Made by a program: the position numbers and the translations under genes. Positions 8,199 through 16,112 of a stretch of 64,000 nt of DNA are shown here, one piece after another (positions within the stretch are counted from its first letter, which is position 1; each line of letters opens with the position of its first letter). Below the pieces are notes generated by a model. That model searched no databases. It saw only the letters and a program-made list of their open reading frames with translations, and was not told where the DNA came from. The stretch is from Streptomyces albus subsp. albus (GTDB lineage Bacteria > Actinomycetota > Actinomycetes > Streptomycetales > Streptomycetaceae): NCBI RefSeq assembly GCF_000719865.1, contig NZ_JOID01000009.1, forward strand, positions 62,001 to 126,000, written 5' to 3'.

Positions 8199-11100
8199 TT
8201 ACGGTGTGGGCGCGGTGAATCCTGCCAGGTCGAGCCAGTAGTCGTCGTCCTCCATCAAGCGCTGCTCCTTGATGAAGTCGCCGAACGGCCGCATCGACTG
8301 GGTGTTCTGCCAGTTCGACATCGAGGACCGGCCGCAGGGCTCCTTCCAGGTCGGCGCCGGGGCATCAGGACGCAGGTGCAGCGTCATGGTGTCGTCGGCG
8401 TTGCGCCTGACATAGGTCTGCACGCATTCCTTGCCGCTGTACGTGACGGGGTTGGGGCCCCTGGAGTTTCCGGCGCTCTGGAAGGAGTTGGCGAAGGCGA
8501 ACTCGTCACAGCTCTTCGAGTCGGTACGTGCCGCCCCCGCGTCCAGGGTCCACATGTCACTGAACAGACCGGTGTCCTTGTAGGTCTTCCACTGCCTGCC
8601 GCAGATGAGCTGCCGGTTGCGGTCCGACTGGATCTTGCCGGAGCCGTCGACGGACATCTTGTTGCCCAGATAGGTGAGCGGCTTGCCACCGTTGCGCTTG
8701 CCCCAGTCGATATTGGTCTTGCGCCACATCATGTCGATGTGTGCGGCGGCCCCCGGGAACTTCTTGGAGTTCATGACGTACGTCGGGTCGTAGCCGGAGA
8801 ACACGCAGCCGGTGCCGGCGTTGGGGACTTCGCTGTCGCAGCGGATGTCCAGCTTGGCCTTCTCGACTTTGAGCGGATTCGCGATCGGAGTGGCGTTGGC
8901 CGTACCGCCGAAGAACCAGTACGGGGTGATCGTGTTCTTGGTGGCGCCACTGGGCGTCCACGTGAACCGCGTGGTGACGGTCCGCTGGATCGTATCGCCC
9001 TTCTTGAAGATCTTCGATCCGTCCCAGTTGACGCCGGTGATGTTGCAGTACCCGCGGCACAGGGCCTGGTAGTCCAGGTTCACCGTGTTCATCACACCGC
9101 TCATCGACTTCAGCCGGACCGTGGTGACCTGGGAGAACTCATCACTCGCCGGGTCGAGGTAGATCGTGTTGTAGTAGTCGAAGGACGCGTTTCCGTCCGG
9201 TCTGCCGTCCGTGTAGTGATTCACCCAGAGCTCGTCGTGGAGACAGCTGTTGGTGCGCTTGCGGGTGATGGAAAGGGACACCGTCGAGCACGACGCGGTG
9301 CTCATGGTCGTCGCCATCGGCGACGCCGTGGCGGTTCCGGCCGAGAACCCGCCGACATTGGGGAAGAGGCCGTCGGTGATGTCCTCGCCGGGCTCGACCG
9401 GGGCCGGGTCCGGTGCGGTCGGGTCGGCCGTCATGCTGCCGGTCATCTTCAGGCCGTTGTACGTGCCCGGGACGAACGCCAGCGCGTCGAAGGCGATGTC
9501 CGCGCTTCCGCTGCCGCCGTTGAAGTTGTGGAGCCGCACCTCGGGGATCTGGTCACCGAAATCGTAGGCGCCCAGGTCCACCCACTTGTTGGACTCGTTC
9601 GCCGTCTGCGAGATGGCCACTTCCTCTTCCCCGGCAGGGGTCTGGATCCGGTAGACGGCCTTGGAGGTCTGCGCCCCGTGGTCGGGGATGTGCGCGAAGA
9701 CCTTCGCCTGGCGTGTGGTGTTGGTCAGCGGAGCGTTCAGCTTCCACGTGCCGGTGACCCTCATCCGGTCGGCGTTGCCCGGGTAGGACTCCGGCGAGCG
9801 GGTGTGGGTGAACCAGAAGTGGTTGCCGTAGCCGGCGCCGATCTGGTGCGTGTCGATCTTCCCCGGATACGTGGTGACGGTGGTCGGGTTGTCCGTCCCG
9901 TCGTGGGTGAGATCCATCTGGGTGTCCCACGGCACGTAGCTGAGGCTGAACGTGCCGCTCGACTTCACCGCTCCGCAGCCGCGGCTGGTGTCGACTCCCG
10001 CGGGGATGGTGCCGTCGGGCAGGTCGTCGACCACCAAGGTCTGGGCGGGCAGGGACCCGATGGAGCAGTTCGGCGGGTATGAGCCGGCGTCCGGCTGCTC
10101 GCCGTAGGACGTGGTGAAGCGGTGCACGCCGTTTCCGCACTCGGCGAGGCGTTCACAGTCCTTCCACTGGTCCTTGGTGATCTCCTCGTGCCACCAGCAG
10201 TGCAACCAGTGCGGGTTGGTGTCGCTGTCGCCCGAGTCGGCGGTGCAGGCGCCCATGCCCTGGTCGTTGGAGTCGTTGTCGCCGATCTTGGACGGGTCGC
10301 AGTAGTTCGACCCGTTGCAGAACAGGTCAACCGGCGGCTTGGCGTTGGATCGGTCCGCGTTGGTGGTCCACCACGCGGCGCGGTAGCCGGCCTGGAAGTC
10401 GCCGGGCGCGAACATCGCCGAGATCGGGCGGGCCGCCCAGCCGATCACTTTCTCCTGGTACGGCCAGTCCTGCGGGTGCGCGGCATGGCTGTAGTCGTCA
10501 CCGGAGGGGTCGGACGCGCTCTGCAGGAACGGGACGCGGTTGGCCTTCCACAGCGGGTTGGCCGGGTTGTTGGTCCAGCCGACGCCCCAGTGGCCGTGTG
10601 AGTCGGCGGTGTCGTAGAAGCCGGAGTTGTATGCCCACAGGGCGAAGAACCAGTTCTCGATCCACTTGGGGTGGCCGCCGTTGATCGTCATGCCGGCGTT
10701 GTGGGTCTGGTTCCACTTCTCCGACAGGATCCGCACACCGGCGGCGATGTTCGCCGTGTAGTCCAGGGCGACGGCTTCCTGCGCGAGGGCCGGCAGGGCG
10801 GTCTCGCCGGGCTTGGTCTTGCCCGCGAGGCGCATACCGTCGGTGGCCTGGGTGATGCCGTAACCGCAGTCGGCGTCCGCCCAGTTGATCCGCCAGGGGT
10901 CGAGCTGTTCACCGTCGGCGGCGTAGTCGACACCGTAGTAGTTGCCGATGAGGGAGTTGGCGGTGACACCGGGCACGGCAAAGCGGGGGGCCTGCCACAT
11001 GTTGGACTCCTGCGCGGTGATGCCGAGCATCACCTGCGCGGGAATGTGCCACTTGTCGGTGACATCGGGGTCCTCGTTGTCGAGGGTGCCGTTGGGGTCA

Positions 11101-12686
11101 CCGGCGAGCACGGTCGGCGGGAAGAGGCCCTGAGGCTGGTAGCCACCGGTCCCGGTGTTCTTCCAGTTCCCCTCGCGGTAGAAGTTCAGCTCGCCGACGA
11201 CGGCCTGGTCCACGGCCCACTCGACCTGGCGCGGGGTGGGCTGGAATGCCTGCTTCTTCACATCGTTACGGGCCACCGCGCAGTAGCGTTCCCCGGTGCC
11301 TTCGCTGGGGTTGTCGGACCGTGCGGTGAGGGCCCGGGTGCTGACGGTCTGCGGGGACGGGCCGTCCGCGCTGTGCTTGCCGGTGTCCGGGCCGGACTCG
11401 ACCGGGCCGCCGGTGGGCAGGGCGGGCGACAGGACACGCCCCTGGGCCGCGTCGCCCACGCGGTTGGTGCCGGGACGCAGATCGAGGGTCACGGACCTGC
11501 CGGACTCCAGCATGCGCAGGACAGTGCGCGCGGGGCGGGGTTTGGCGGCGTCCTCCGGGTTGACCAGGGTGGTCTTCCCGTCGGACCACGTGGTGGTCAG
11601 GGCTGTCCGGGCGTGGGTGGAGATCGCCGCGCCCTTGGGGAGTCCGCCTGGGTTGTGCACCCGCTTGGGCAACGTTCTGGACGTGGCGGCACCCGTGACG
11701 AACACTTCGCCGCGCGCCGAGCGGGTCAGGTCCCAGGCTTCGAGCTTGCCGGACACAACGGTGACGGGCTCGGTCTTCCGGCCCTTCTCGATCTTGGCGC
11801 GGTCGAGGTGCTTGGCCCAGCCGGTCGGCGTCTTGGACGCCTTCTTGTCCAGCTCGCGGTCGATGAAGGTGATGCCGCCATCGGCGTCGGCGGTGATCTC
11901 GAACGGCACCGTCGTTGTGGACGCCAGTGTCTTCTCGGCCGTGCCGTTGATCCGTACCAGCTTGTTGCCGTGCGCGGCGACGATGCCCGCGTCCGTGGGG
12001 ATGGCCGAGGTGACCGCGCCTGCGAGCGTGACCGGCTTGGACTCCTTGCCGGTTGCCGCGTCGACGGTGATCAGGCGGGTCCGCTGCTTCTTGTCACCGT
12101 CGTGGCTGAGCTGGGTGAACACCGCCTTGTCACCCTGGCCGCAGCCGGGCGAGAAGTAGGCGAGCGACGACTGGAACGGCAGCTTGGTGACCTTACCCGA
12201 CTGAAGATCGACCACTGCGGTGAACGCACCGCGCACCATCAGCTCGGGCTTGTTGGTGAACATACGCGGCGCATACGAGACGGCCGCGTACTTGCCGGAC
12301 TCGGTGACGCAGTGGTTGCCGATCCAGGTGTCCGAGGCGAAACCGTCCTCTAACAGGCTTGCTATCGTGCGCAGTTGGTAGCCGTCTTTCTCCTTGCCCG
12401 CAAGGAGGTGGAAGCCGGTGCCGTCGCCGCTCGTGGTGACGGCCGTGTCGGCGGATTTCGCGTAGTCCCCGCCGAGCAGGCCGGCGCGGTCCTTGGCGGG
12501 GATCGCGGAAGGCTTCGGGGAGAGCTTCTTCCGCTCCTGTGCGGCATCATTCCAGCCCTGCGCCGCGCCCTTGGGCGGCTTTGGTTCCTCGGCCTGCGCG
12601 GGCAGGCTCAGCGGCATCACCAGCACGGTGGCCACCGCGAGGGTGAGCGGCACGCGCAGGCGCATACGTCTCTGTCTCAACTTCAT
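8199..12686 (-). CDS. Large secreted modular protein: lytic-transglycosylase-like, golvesin-like and C-terminal NucA/NucB DNase domains
   Basis: A 1495-residue exported protein. A Sec signal peptide (residues 1-32, ending AQA) is followed by a region to about 440 with repeated propeller-like strands (VVDLQSGKVTKLPF, ITVDAATGKESK). Residues 470-790 look like a lysozyme-fold transglycosylase: candidate catalytic Glu in GITAQESNMWQ, then CGYGITQATDGM and FFALWAYNSGFYD. Residues 890-1060 resemble a golvesin carbohydrate-binding domain, followed by a beta-rich linker. The end (about 1300-1495) matches NucA/NucB deoxyribonucleases, with SCDEFAFANSFQSAG and a final RPFGDFIKEQRLMEDDDYW. The start is 10 bases after the preceding lipoprotein gene, with GAGAGGG as binding site. 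Codon 112 is TTA (12353-12351), so translation needs bldA. The domain calls rest on motifs, not on a search. It could kill neighbours or recycle DNA and wall of lysed hyphae. Confidence 0.85.
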   Translation of the reverse strand: MKLRQRRMRLRVPLTLAVATVLVMPLSLPAQAEEPKPPKGAAQGWNDAAQERKKLSPKPSAIPAKDRAGLLGGDYAKSADTAVTTSGDGTGFHLLAGKEKDGYQLRTIASLLEDGFASDTWIGNHCVTESGKYAAVSYAPRMFTNKPELMVRGAFTAVVDLQSGKVTKLPFQSSLAYFSPGCGQGDKAVFTQLSHDGDKKQRTRLITVDAATGKESKPVTLAGAVTSAIPTDAGIVAAHGNKLVRINGTAEKTLASTTTVPFEITADADGGITFIDRELDKKASKTPTGWAKHLDRAKIEKGRKTEPVTVVSGKLEAWDLTRSARGEVFVTGAATSRTLPKRVHNPGGLPKGAAISTHARTALTTTWSDGKTTLVNPEDAAKPRPARTVLRMLESGRSVTLDLRPGTNRVGDAAQGRVLSPALPTGGPVESGPDTGKHSADGPSPQTVSTRALTARSDNPSEGTGERYCAVARNDVKKQAFQPTPRQVEWAVDQAVVGELNFYREGNWKNTGTGGYQPQGLFPPTVLAGDPNGTLDNEDPDVTDKWHIPAQVMLGITAQESNMWQAPRFAVPGVTANSLIGNYYGVDYAADGEQLDPWRINWADADCGYGITQATDGMRLAGKTKPGETALPALAQEAVALDYTANIAAGVRILSEKWNQTHNAGMTINGGHPKWIENWFFALWAYNSGFYDTADSHGHWGVGWTNNPANPLWKANRVPFLQSASDPSGDDYSHAAHPQDWPYQEKVIGWAARPISAMFAPGDFQAGYRAAWWTTNADRSNAKPPVDLFCNGSNYCDPSKIGDNDSNDQGMGACTADSGDSDTNPHWLHCWWHEEITKDQWKDCERLAECGNGVHRFTTSYGEQPDAGSYPPNCSIGSLPAQTLVVDDLPDGTIPAGVDTSRGCGAVKSSGTFSLSYVPWDTQMDLTHDGTDNPTTVTTYPGKIDTHQIGAGYGNHFWFTHTRSPESYPGNADRMRVTGTWKLNAPLTNTTRQAKVFAHIPDHGAQTSKAVYRIQTPAGEEEVAISQTANESNKWVDLGAYDFGDQIPEVRLHNFNGGSGSADIAFDALAFVPGTYNGLKMTGSMTADPTAPDPAPVEPGEDITDGLFPNVGGFSAGTATASPMATTMSTASCSTVSLSITRKRTNSCLHDELWVNHYTDGRPDGNASFDYYNTIYLDPASDEFSQVTTVRLKSMSGVMNTVNLDYQALCRGYCNITGVNWDGSKIFKKGDTIQRTVTTRFTWTPSGATKNTITPYWFFGGTANATPIANPLKVEKAKLDIRCDSEVPNAGTGCVFSGYDPTYVMNSKKFPGAAAHIDMMWRKTNIDWGKRNGGKPLTYLGNKMSVDGSGKIQSDRNRQLICGRQWKTYKDTGLFSDMWTLDAGAARTDSKSCDEFAFANSFQSAGNSRGPNPVTYSGKECVQTYVRRNADDTMTLHLRPDAPAPTWKEPCGRSSMSNWQNTQSMRPFGDFIKEQRLMEDDDYWLDLAGFTAPTP

Positions 12687-12696
12687 CCCTCTCGGG

Positions 12697-13677
12697 TTAC
12701 TTGACAGCCTTGGCGGCTGCGAGGACCTCGCTCATGCGCGTCTTGACCGCGGCGAGCTGGTGTTTGTTCTCCTTGATCAGCCGTTTCTGGATTGCCGACT
12801 CCTCCTTGAACCAGACCTCGATCAGCCGGGTCCGCTCCTTGCAGTCGATGTCGTCCAGCGCGAGCTCGATCGCGTCTTCCGTGGCGCCGTCGCCGTTGGC
12901 GTAGCCCTGCTCCATGGCCCTGTAGGGGTCCGCGGCGGATCGTCCCTGCTTCTTCATGCAGGCCGACCAGTCCGTGATGGCCTTCTTGACCGGCTTGCGC
13001 GACCGGGACTCGGAGAGGCTTGCCGAGGCGAGCTGTGAGACATGGCCCGCGTCCGACTCGTTCAACTTGAGCTGTCGCTTCGACCATCCGGCGCAGCCAC
13101 CCTCGTGCAGCTTCTTGCCCTGGTACTCGGCGCGGGCGGGTTCGGAGTCCGCACCGGTGAAGTACGACCCGCCGCCCTCGGCGCCCTCGGGCGGAAGGAA
13201 CTCGGGCTTTGTCCGCCCGGTCAGCACCTCGACCTCCACCCCCGAAAGCCCCTTGTCGACCGGTTCGGTGCTCCGGGTCAGCTCCTTCGGCAGCCCGTAC
13301 CCGTACTTCTCCGCCCGGGGGCGGTCGGTGATGCCGTAACGGGCCTCGATGGACATGGCGTTGCTGTGCGGCGGCGGGTTCACACCGGGGCGTGGCAGGT
13401 CGACCGTGAGCCCGTACTCGGCCATGCACCGCGTCTGAAGGGTGCGCAGCGCGGTGTCCACGGTGACCTGATCCGCGTACGAGGACATATAGGCCTCGAG
13501 CGGCAGCTCCAAGCCTTTGACCAGTCCTGAAGCAGGGGTCGCCGCCGGCCAGTTGCTCCGGTCGACCGGGGTCTGATCCTTCGCCGGGCCGGAGCGTCCG
13601 GACGACGAGCACGCAGCGAGAGAGATTGCCGCGAGCATGACAGCTGCTGCGGCGGTCGTTGGCTTGAGGACGCGCAC
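12697..13677 (-). CDS. Cysteine-containing lipoprotein, paralogue of the 14340-15356 product
   Basis: A 326-residue lipoprotein with signal peptide and lipobox LAAC at residues 20-23. The mature part aligns along its length with the product of 14340-15356: NWPAATPASGLVKGLELP, LEAYMSSYADQVTV, PRPGVNPPPHSN, RYGITDRPRAEKYGYGL. Four cysteines are conserved in the pair (RCMAEYG, GCAGWSK, WSACMKK, DIDCKER), suggesting two disulphides outside the cell. The GTG start at 13677 follows AAGGAAA. It lies 10 bases ahead of the nuclease gene and is surely co-transcribed with it. No known domain is recognised; a surface chaperone, targeting factor or self-protection protein for the nuclease are possible roles. 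Confidence 0.85.
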   Translation of the reverse strand: MRVLKPTTAAAAVMLAAISLAACSSSGRSGPAKDQTPVDRSNWPAATPASGLVKGLELPLEAYMSSYADQVTVDTALRTLQTRCMAEYGLTVDLPRPGVNPPPHSNAMSIEARYGITDRPRAEKYGYGLPKELTRSTEPVDKGLSGVEVEVLTGRTKPEFLPPEGAEGGGSYFTGADSEPARAEYQGKKLHEGGCAGWSKRQLKLNESDAGHVSQLASASLSESRSRKPVKKAITDWSACMKKQGRSAADPYRAMEQGYANGDGATEDAIELALDDIDCKERTRLIEVWFKEESAIQKRLIKENKHQLAAVKTRMSEVLAAAKAVK

Positions 13678-13733
13678 GGGCTTTCCTTGTCTGCACGAAG
13701 TGCCGGGGGAGGATGCCGTCGTTGTTCATCCAG

Positions 13734-13853
13734 TCAGCGGGCGCCGAAGACGGCCCGGGTGATGTCACCCGGGTCTGCGACGCCCCGACCGTTGTCTGCT
13801 GCCACGGCGGCGACGGCGAGGTCTCCGCTGAATGCGGTGGACCATGCGTTAAT
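13734..13853 (-). pseudogene. Frame-displaced C-terminal segment of the small lipoprotein gene (candidate frameshift)
   Basis: Directly after the TAA of the 13849-14343 gene, the next reading frame stays open for 39 codons to a TGA at 13734. It reads INAWSTAFSGDL, then AVAAVAADNGRGVADPG, then DITRAVFGAR, which looks like genuine protein sequence. Removing one A in the GAATTAACG context (13852-13850) would fuse it to the lipoprotein after VDEFTPVVDR. It may be a real frameshift mutation or a sequencing error. It fills most of the otherwise unexplained 171-base gap in a tightly packed operon. Confidence 0.55.
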
Positions 13854-14343
13854 TCCGGTCGACGACGGGAGTGAACTCGTCGACGTAAATCTTCGGAACC
13901 CGCGGTACCGGACCCATGTCTTCCGAGCCGATCACCGCGGCATCCCGGCCGGTTCCGCCCGGAGGGACATCCTGAAGCCAGAACCGGTTGTACGCGGTCC
14001 AGCCCTCACCGTCAGCGACGCTGATCCGGACCGAATACGTGGTATCCCGTTCGTAGGTATTGGCCACCTCGACCTCGGTACGCACACCGCTGCTTTCCGG
14101 CGTGGCACGAACGACCAGGTCTCCGTACTCCAGGACACGTGTACGGCCTTCGGAGTGCACCGAAGGCACAGGCGATGGACGCACGTGCGGACTGCTGTGC
14201 TCAGCGCTCGGAGTCACCGGCCGCTGCGACGCGGGTGCCCCGTCGGCGGCGCCGCCCGTACACCCGGCGGCCGGCACACCCGCCGCCATCAGACACAGTG
14301 CCCGGACCATCCACGGTCCGGGCACTCCGGCACGCGTCTTCAC
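13849..14343 (-). CDS. Small lipoprotein, probably truncated by a frameshift
   Basis: A 164-residue lipoprotein with a signal peptide and lipobox PAAGC at residues 24-28. The mature part has a low-complexity linker (residues 30-65) and then a compact beta-rich domain (GRTRVLEYGDLVVRATPES, TEVEVANTYERDTTYSVRIS) of the kind seen in FxLYD or immunoglobulin-like modules. The GTG start at 14343 overlaps the upstream stop by 4 bases (GTGA), so translation is coupled. The protein ends abruptly at PVVDRN, and a coding-like continuation sits in another frame (13734-13853), so the intact protein was probably about 200 residues. Function unknown; extracellular membrane-anchored partner in the nuclease operon. 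Confidence 0.78.
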   Translation of the reverse strand: MKTRAGVPGPWMVRALCLMAAGVPAAGCTGGAADGAPASQRPVTPSAEHSSPHVRPSPVPSVHSEGRTRVLEYGDLVVRATPESSGVRTEVEVANTYERDTTYSVRISVADGEGWTAYNRFWLQDVPPGGTGRDAAVIGSEDMGPVPRVPKIYVDEFTPVVDRN

Positions 14344-15356
14344 CGGGTGGAAGCCGTCATCTGCCGGCGCGCGGCGGCGACTTCCTTGCCGTGCTGATCC
14401 TTGATGCCGGTCAGCCGGCTCTTGTTGTCGGCGATCTGCTTGTTCTGGATCGCGGACTCCACGCCGAACCAGATCTTCACCAGGTCCGTCTGCTTCTTGC
14501 AGTCGATGTCGTCGACCGCCAGCGTGACGGACTCCTCAGTCGGCTTCCCGTCGTTGGTGACCCCCTGGTCCATGGCCTTGTACGGATCGGCGAGGTTCGC
14601 GTGTCCCTTGCCGTCCATGCATGACGACCACGCGGCGACGGCCTTGATGACCTTGTCGTCCTTCAGGGACTGTTCCAGGCTGTCGCCGGCGAGCTGCGCC
14701 ACGAAGGTCGGGTCGGCGTTCTTCACGCCGAGCTGCTCCCTGGACCAGCCGACGCAGCCACCCGTCTTCAACTTCTTCCCGTTGTACTCCGCCCGAGCCG
14801 GCTTCGTGTCCTGGATCGGGGCGGCGACCGGTTCTCCCGCCGTGAACGCGTCGGGCGCCTTGGGTGGTTCGGGCTTGGTGTGGCCGGTCAGGATCTCGAC
14901 CTCGACACCGGACAGATCACGCATGGTCTGCCGGGTGTGTTCCTGCAGCGCCGGGCGGAGTTCGTAGCCGTACTTCTCGGCCTCGGCCCGGTCGGTGATG
15001 CCATAACGGCGTTCGATGTTGGCATCGTTGTCACTGGGAGGCGGGTTGGCGCCCGCGCGCGGCAGCGTCAGGTCGATGCCGTAGGCCTTCATACAGGACT
15101 GCTGAAGATCACTGGCGGCCTGCTCGACGGCGACCTGGTCCGCGTAGGAGGCCATGTACGCCTCCAGCGGCAGGATCAGATCCTTGGCCAGGCCACGGGT
15201 GGGGGTCTTCTCGGGCCAGTTCTCCTTGTTCACCACCGGTCTGCCGTCGGCCGCGTTCTCCGTGGTGTCCGGGGTCGCCCCGGAGGAACAGGCACTGACC
15301 AGGAGGGTTGAAGCGGTCAAGGCTAAGGCGGCGGTTGTCCGCTTGATGTGCTTCAC
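14340..15356 (-). CDS. Cysteine-containing lipoprotein, paralogue of the 12697-13677 product; TTA codon
   Basis: A 338-residue lipoprotein with lipobox VSAC at residues 20-23. The mature protein shares with its paralogue the blocks NWPEKTPTRGLAKDLILP, LEAYMASYADQVAV, PRAGANPPPSDND and RYGITDRAEAEKYGYEL, and the same four cysteines (SCMKAYG, GCVGWSR, SSCMDGK, DIDCKKQ). The GTG start at 15356 is preceded by AAGGAA. Codon 11 is TTA (15326-15324) inside the signal peptide, predicting bldA dependence. It lies 12 bases after the I36-like gene and overlaps the next gene. Function unknown. The conserved DIDCK segment and lysine-rich C-terminal helix in both paralogues suggest a shared binding surface. 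Confidence 0.85.
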   Translation of the reverse strand: MKHIKRTTAALALTASTLLVSACSSGATPDTTENAADGRPVVNKENWPEKTPTRGLAKDLILPLEAYMASYADQVAVEQAASDLQQSCMKAYGIDLTLPRAGANPPPSDNDANIERRYGITDRAEAEKYGYELRPALQEHTRQTMRDLSGVEVEILTGHTKPEPPKAPDAFTAGEPVAAPIQDTKPARAEYNGKKLKTGGCVGWSREQLGVKNADPTFVAQLAGDSLEQSLKDDKVIKAVAAWSSCMDGKGHANLADPYKAMDQGVTNDGKPTEESVTLAVDDIDCKKQTDLVKIWFGVESAIQNKQIADNKSRLTGIKDQHGKEVAAARRQMTASTR

Positions 15357-15368
15357 GGAGGTTCCTTC

Positions 15369-15884
15369 TCAGGCGAAGTGGGAGGACGCGTTGTTGTTCT
15401 TCAGGGCGGAGATCAGGTTGGTGATGTTGCAGTCTCCGTAGGGGCCGTTCTTCGCGAAGTACTGAGAGGTGCCGCCGTAGCCGGAGTTGTAGTACACGCG
15501 GTAGTTGTCGTCTCGGGCACAGTTCTGCACGGACGCCGCGTTGTTCTTCATGTACTGGCCGTTGCCATTGCCGCCGTTGCCGAAGACGTACCGGTAGGTC
15601 GTCAGTGACGATCCCTGGTACCGGCTCGTACCCCAGTGGTCGTCCACGTTGCCGTAGTACAACGTGAACGCCGACTTGTAGTAGCCATCCTGGATGGCGA
15701 TGTCCTTCGAGTTGTAGAACAGCCACAAATCGCCATACGAGCAGCTGATCCACGGGACATCACAGTTGTCGCTGGCGTTGTAGGTTGCCGCATGTGCCGG
15801 ACCGGCGGTTGCCATCACAGCCACCACGGCCGCGAAGGACGTGGCGCAGGCGGCCATCTTCGTCCTGATGCGTAAGCCCCTCAT
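15369..15884 (-). CDS. Small secreted beta/gamma-crystallin or peptidase-inhibitor-I36-like protein; TTA codon
   Basis: A 171-residue secreted protein, first gene of the nuclease operon. Residues 1-32 form a signal peptide ending AHA. The mature 139 residues are rich in Tyr, Asn and Gly with four cysteines. Segments NCDVPWISCSYGDLWLFYNS, MKNNAASVQNC and VYYNSGYGGTSQYFAKN resemble the I36 inhibitor/crystallin fold. The ATG at 15884 is chosen because GGAGA precedes it and it begins the signal peptide; open sequence further upstream lacks a binding site. Codon 4 is TTA (15875-15873), so the very start of the operon needs the bldA tRNA. It may protect the large secreted partner from proteases; this is inference. 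Confidence 0.8.
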   Translation of the reverse strand: MRGLRIRTKMAACATSFAAVVAVMATAGPAHAATYNASDNCDVPWISCSYGDLWLFYNSKDIAIQDGYYKSAFTLYYGNVDDHWGTSRYQGSSLTTYRYVFGNGGNGNGQYMKNNAASVQNCARDDNYRVYYNSGYGGTSQYFAKNGPYGDCNITNLISALKNNNASSHFA

Positions 15885-15910
15885 CACATCTCCATCGATA
15901 GATCGCATGT

Positions 15911-15926
15911 GTGAAGAGATCTTCAC
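15911..15926. promoter_or_regulatory. 16-bp inverted repeat upstream of the secreted-nuclease operon
   Basis: GTGAAGA (15911-15917) and TCTTCAC (15920-15926) form perfect 7-bp arms around two central bases. The site lies 27-42 bases upstream of the first start codon of the operon, where a repressor or activator would act. No -35/-10 pair is clear. The binding protein is unknown. Confidence 0.5.
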
Positions 15927-16112
15927 CCCTGACGAGGTGTCATGACCATGGAATTTGCTTGATCGTGACCTGCCTGGACTCGGCATGGGTGACTGAGGTT
16001 GCCCCGAGACGCGGGGAGCTGCGTGGGCGCCGGAACTCCGCGAGCCGAGGTGCCCACGCCAGAAGGCATGTCACGTCTCGATCCTGGGCGGCGTCTCTCG
16101 TCCGCCCCCGCC

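Noticed and set aside
8142-12353. Long plus-strand open frames of 646 and 560 codons opposite the secreted nuclease gene
   Set aside because: They mirror third-position G+C of the minus-strand gene, have no domains, and the minus strand carries signal peptide and clear enzyme motifs.
7500-16112. Prophage or integrative element for the nuclease locus
   Set aside because: No integrase, excisionase, replication gene, tRNA attachment repeat or transposase was seen at either edge; only composition and gene content suggest acquisition.
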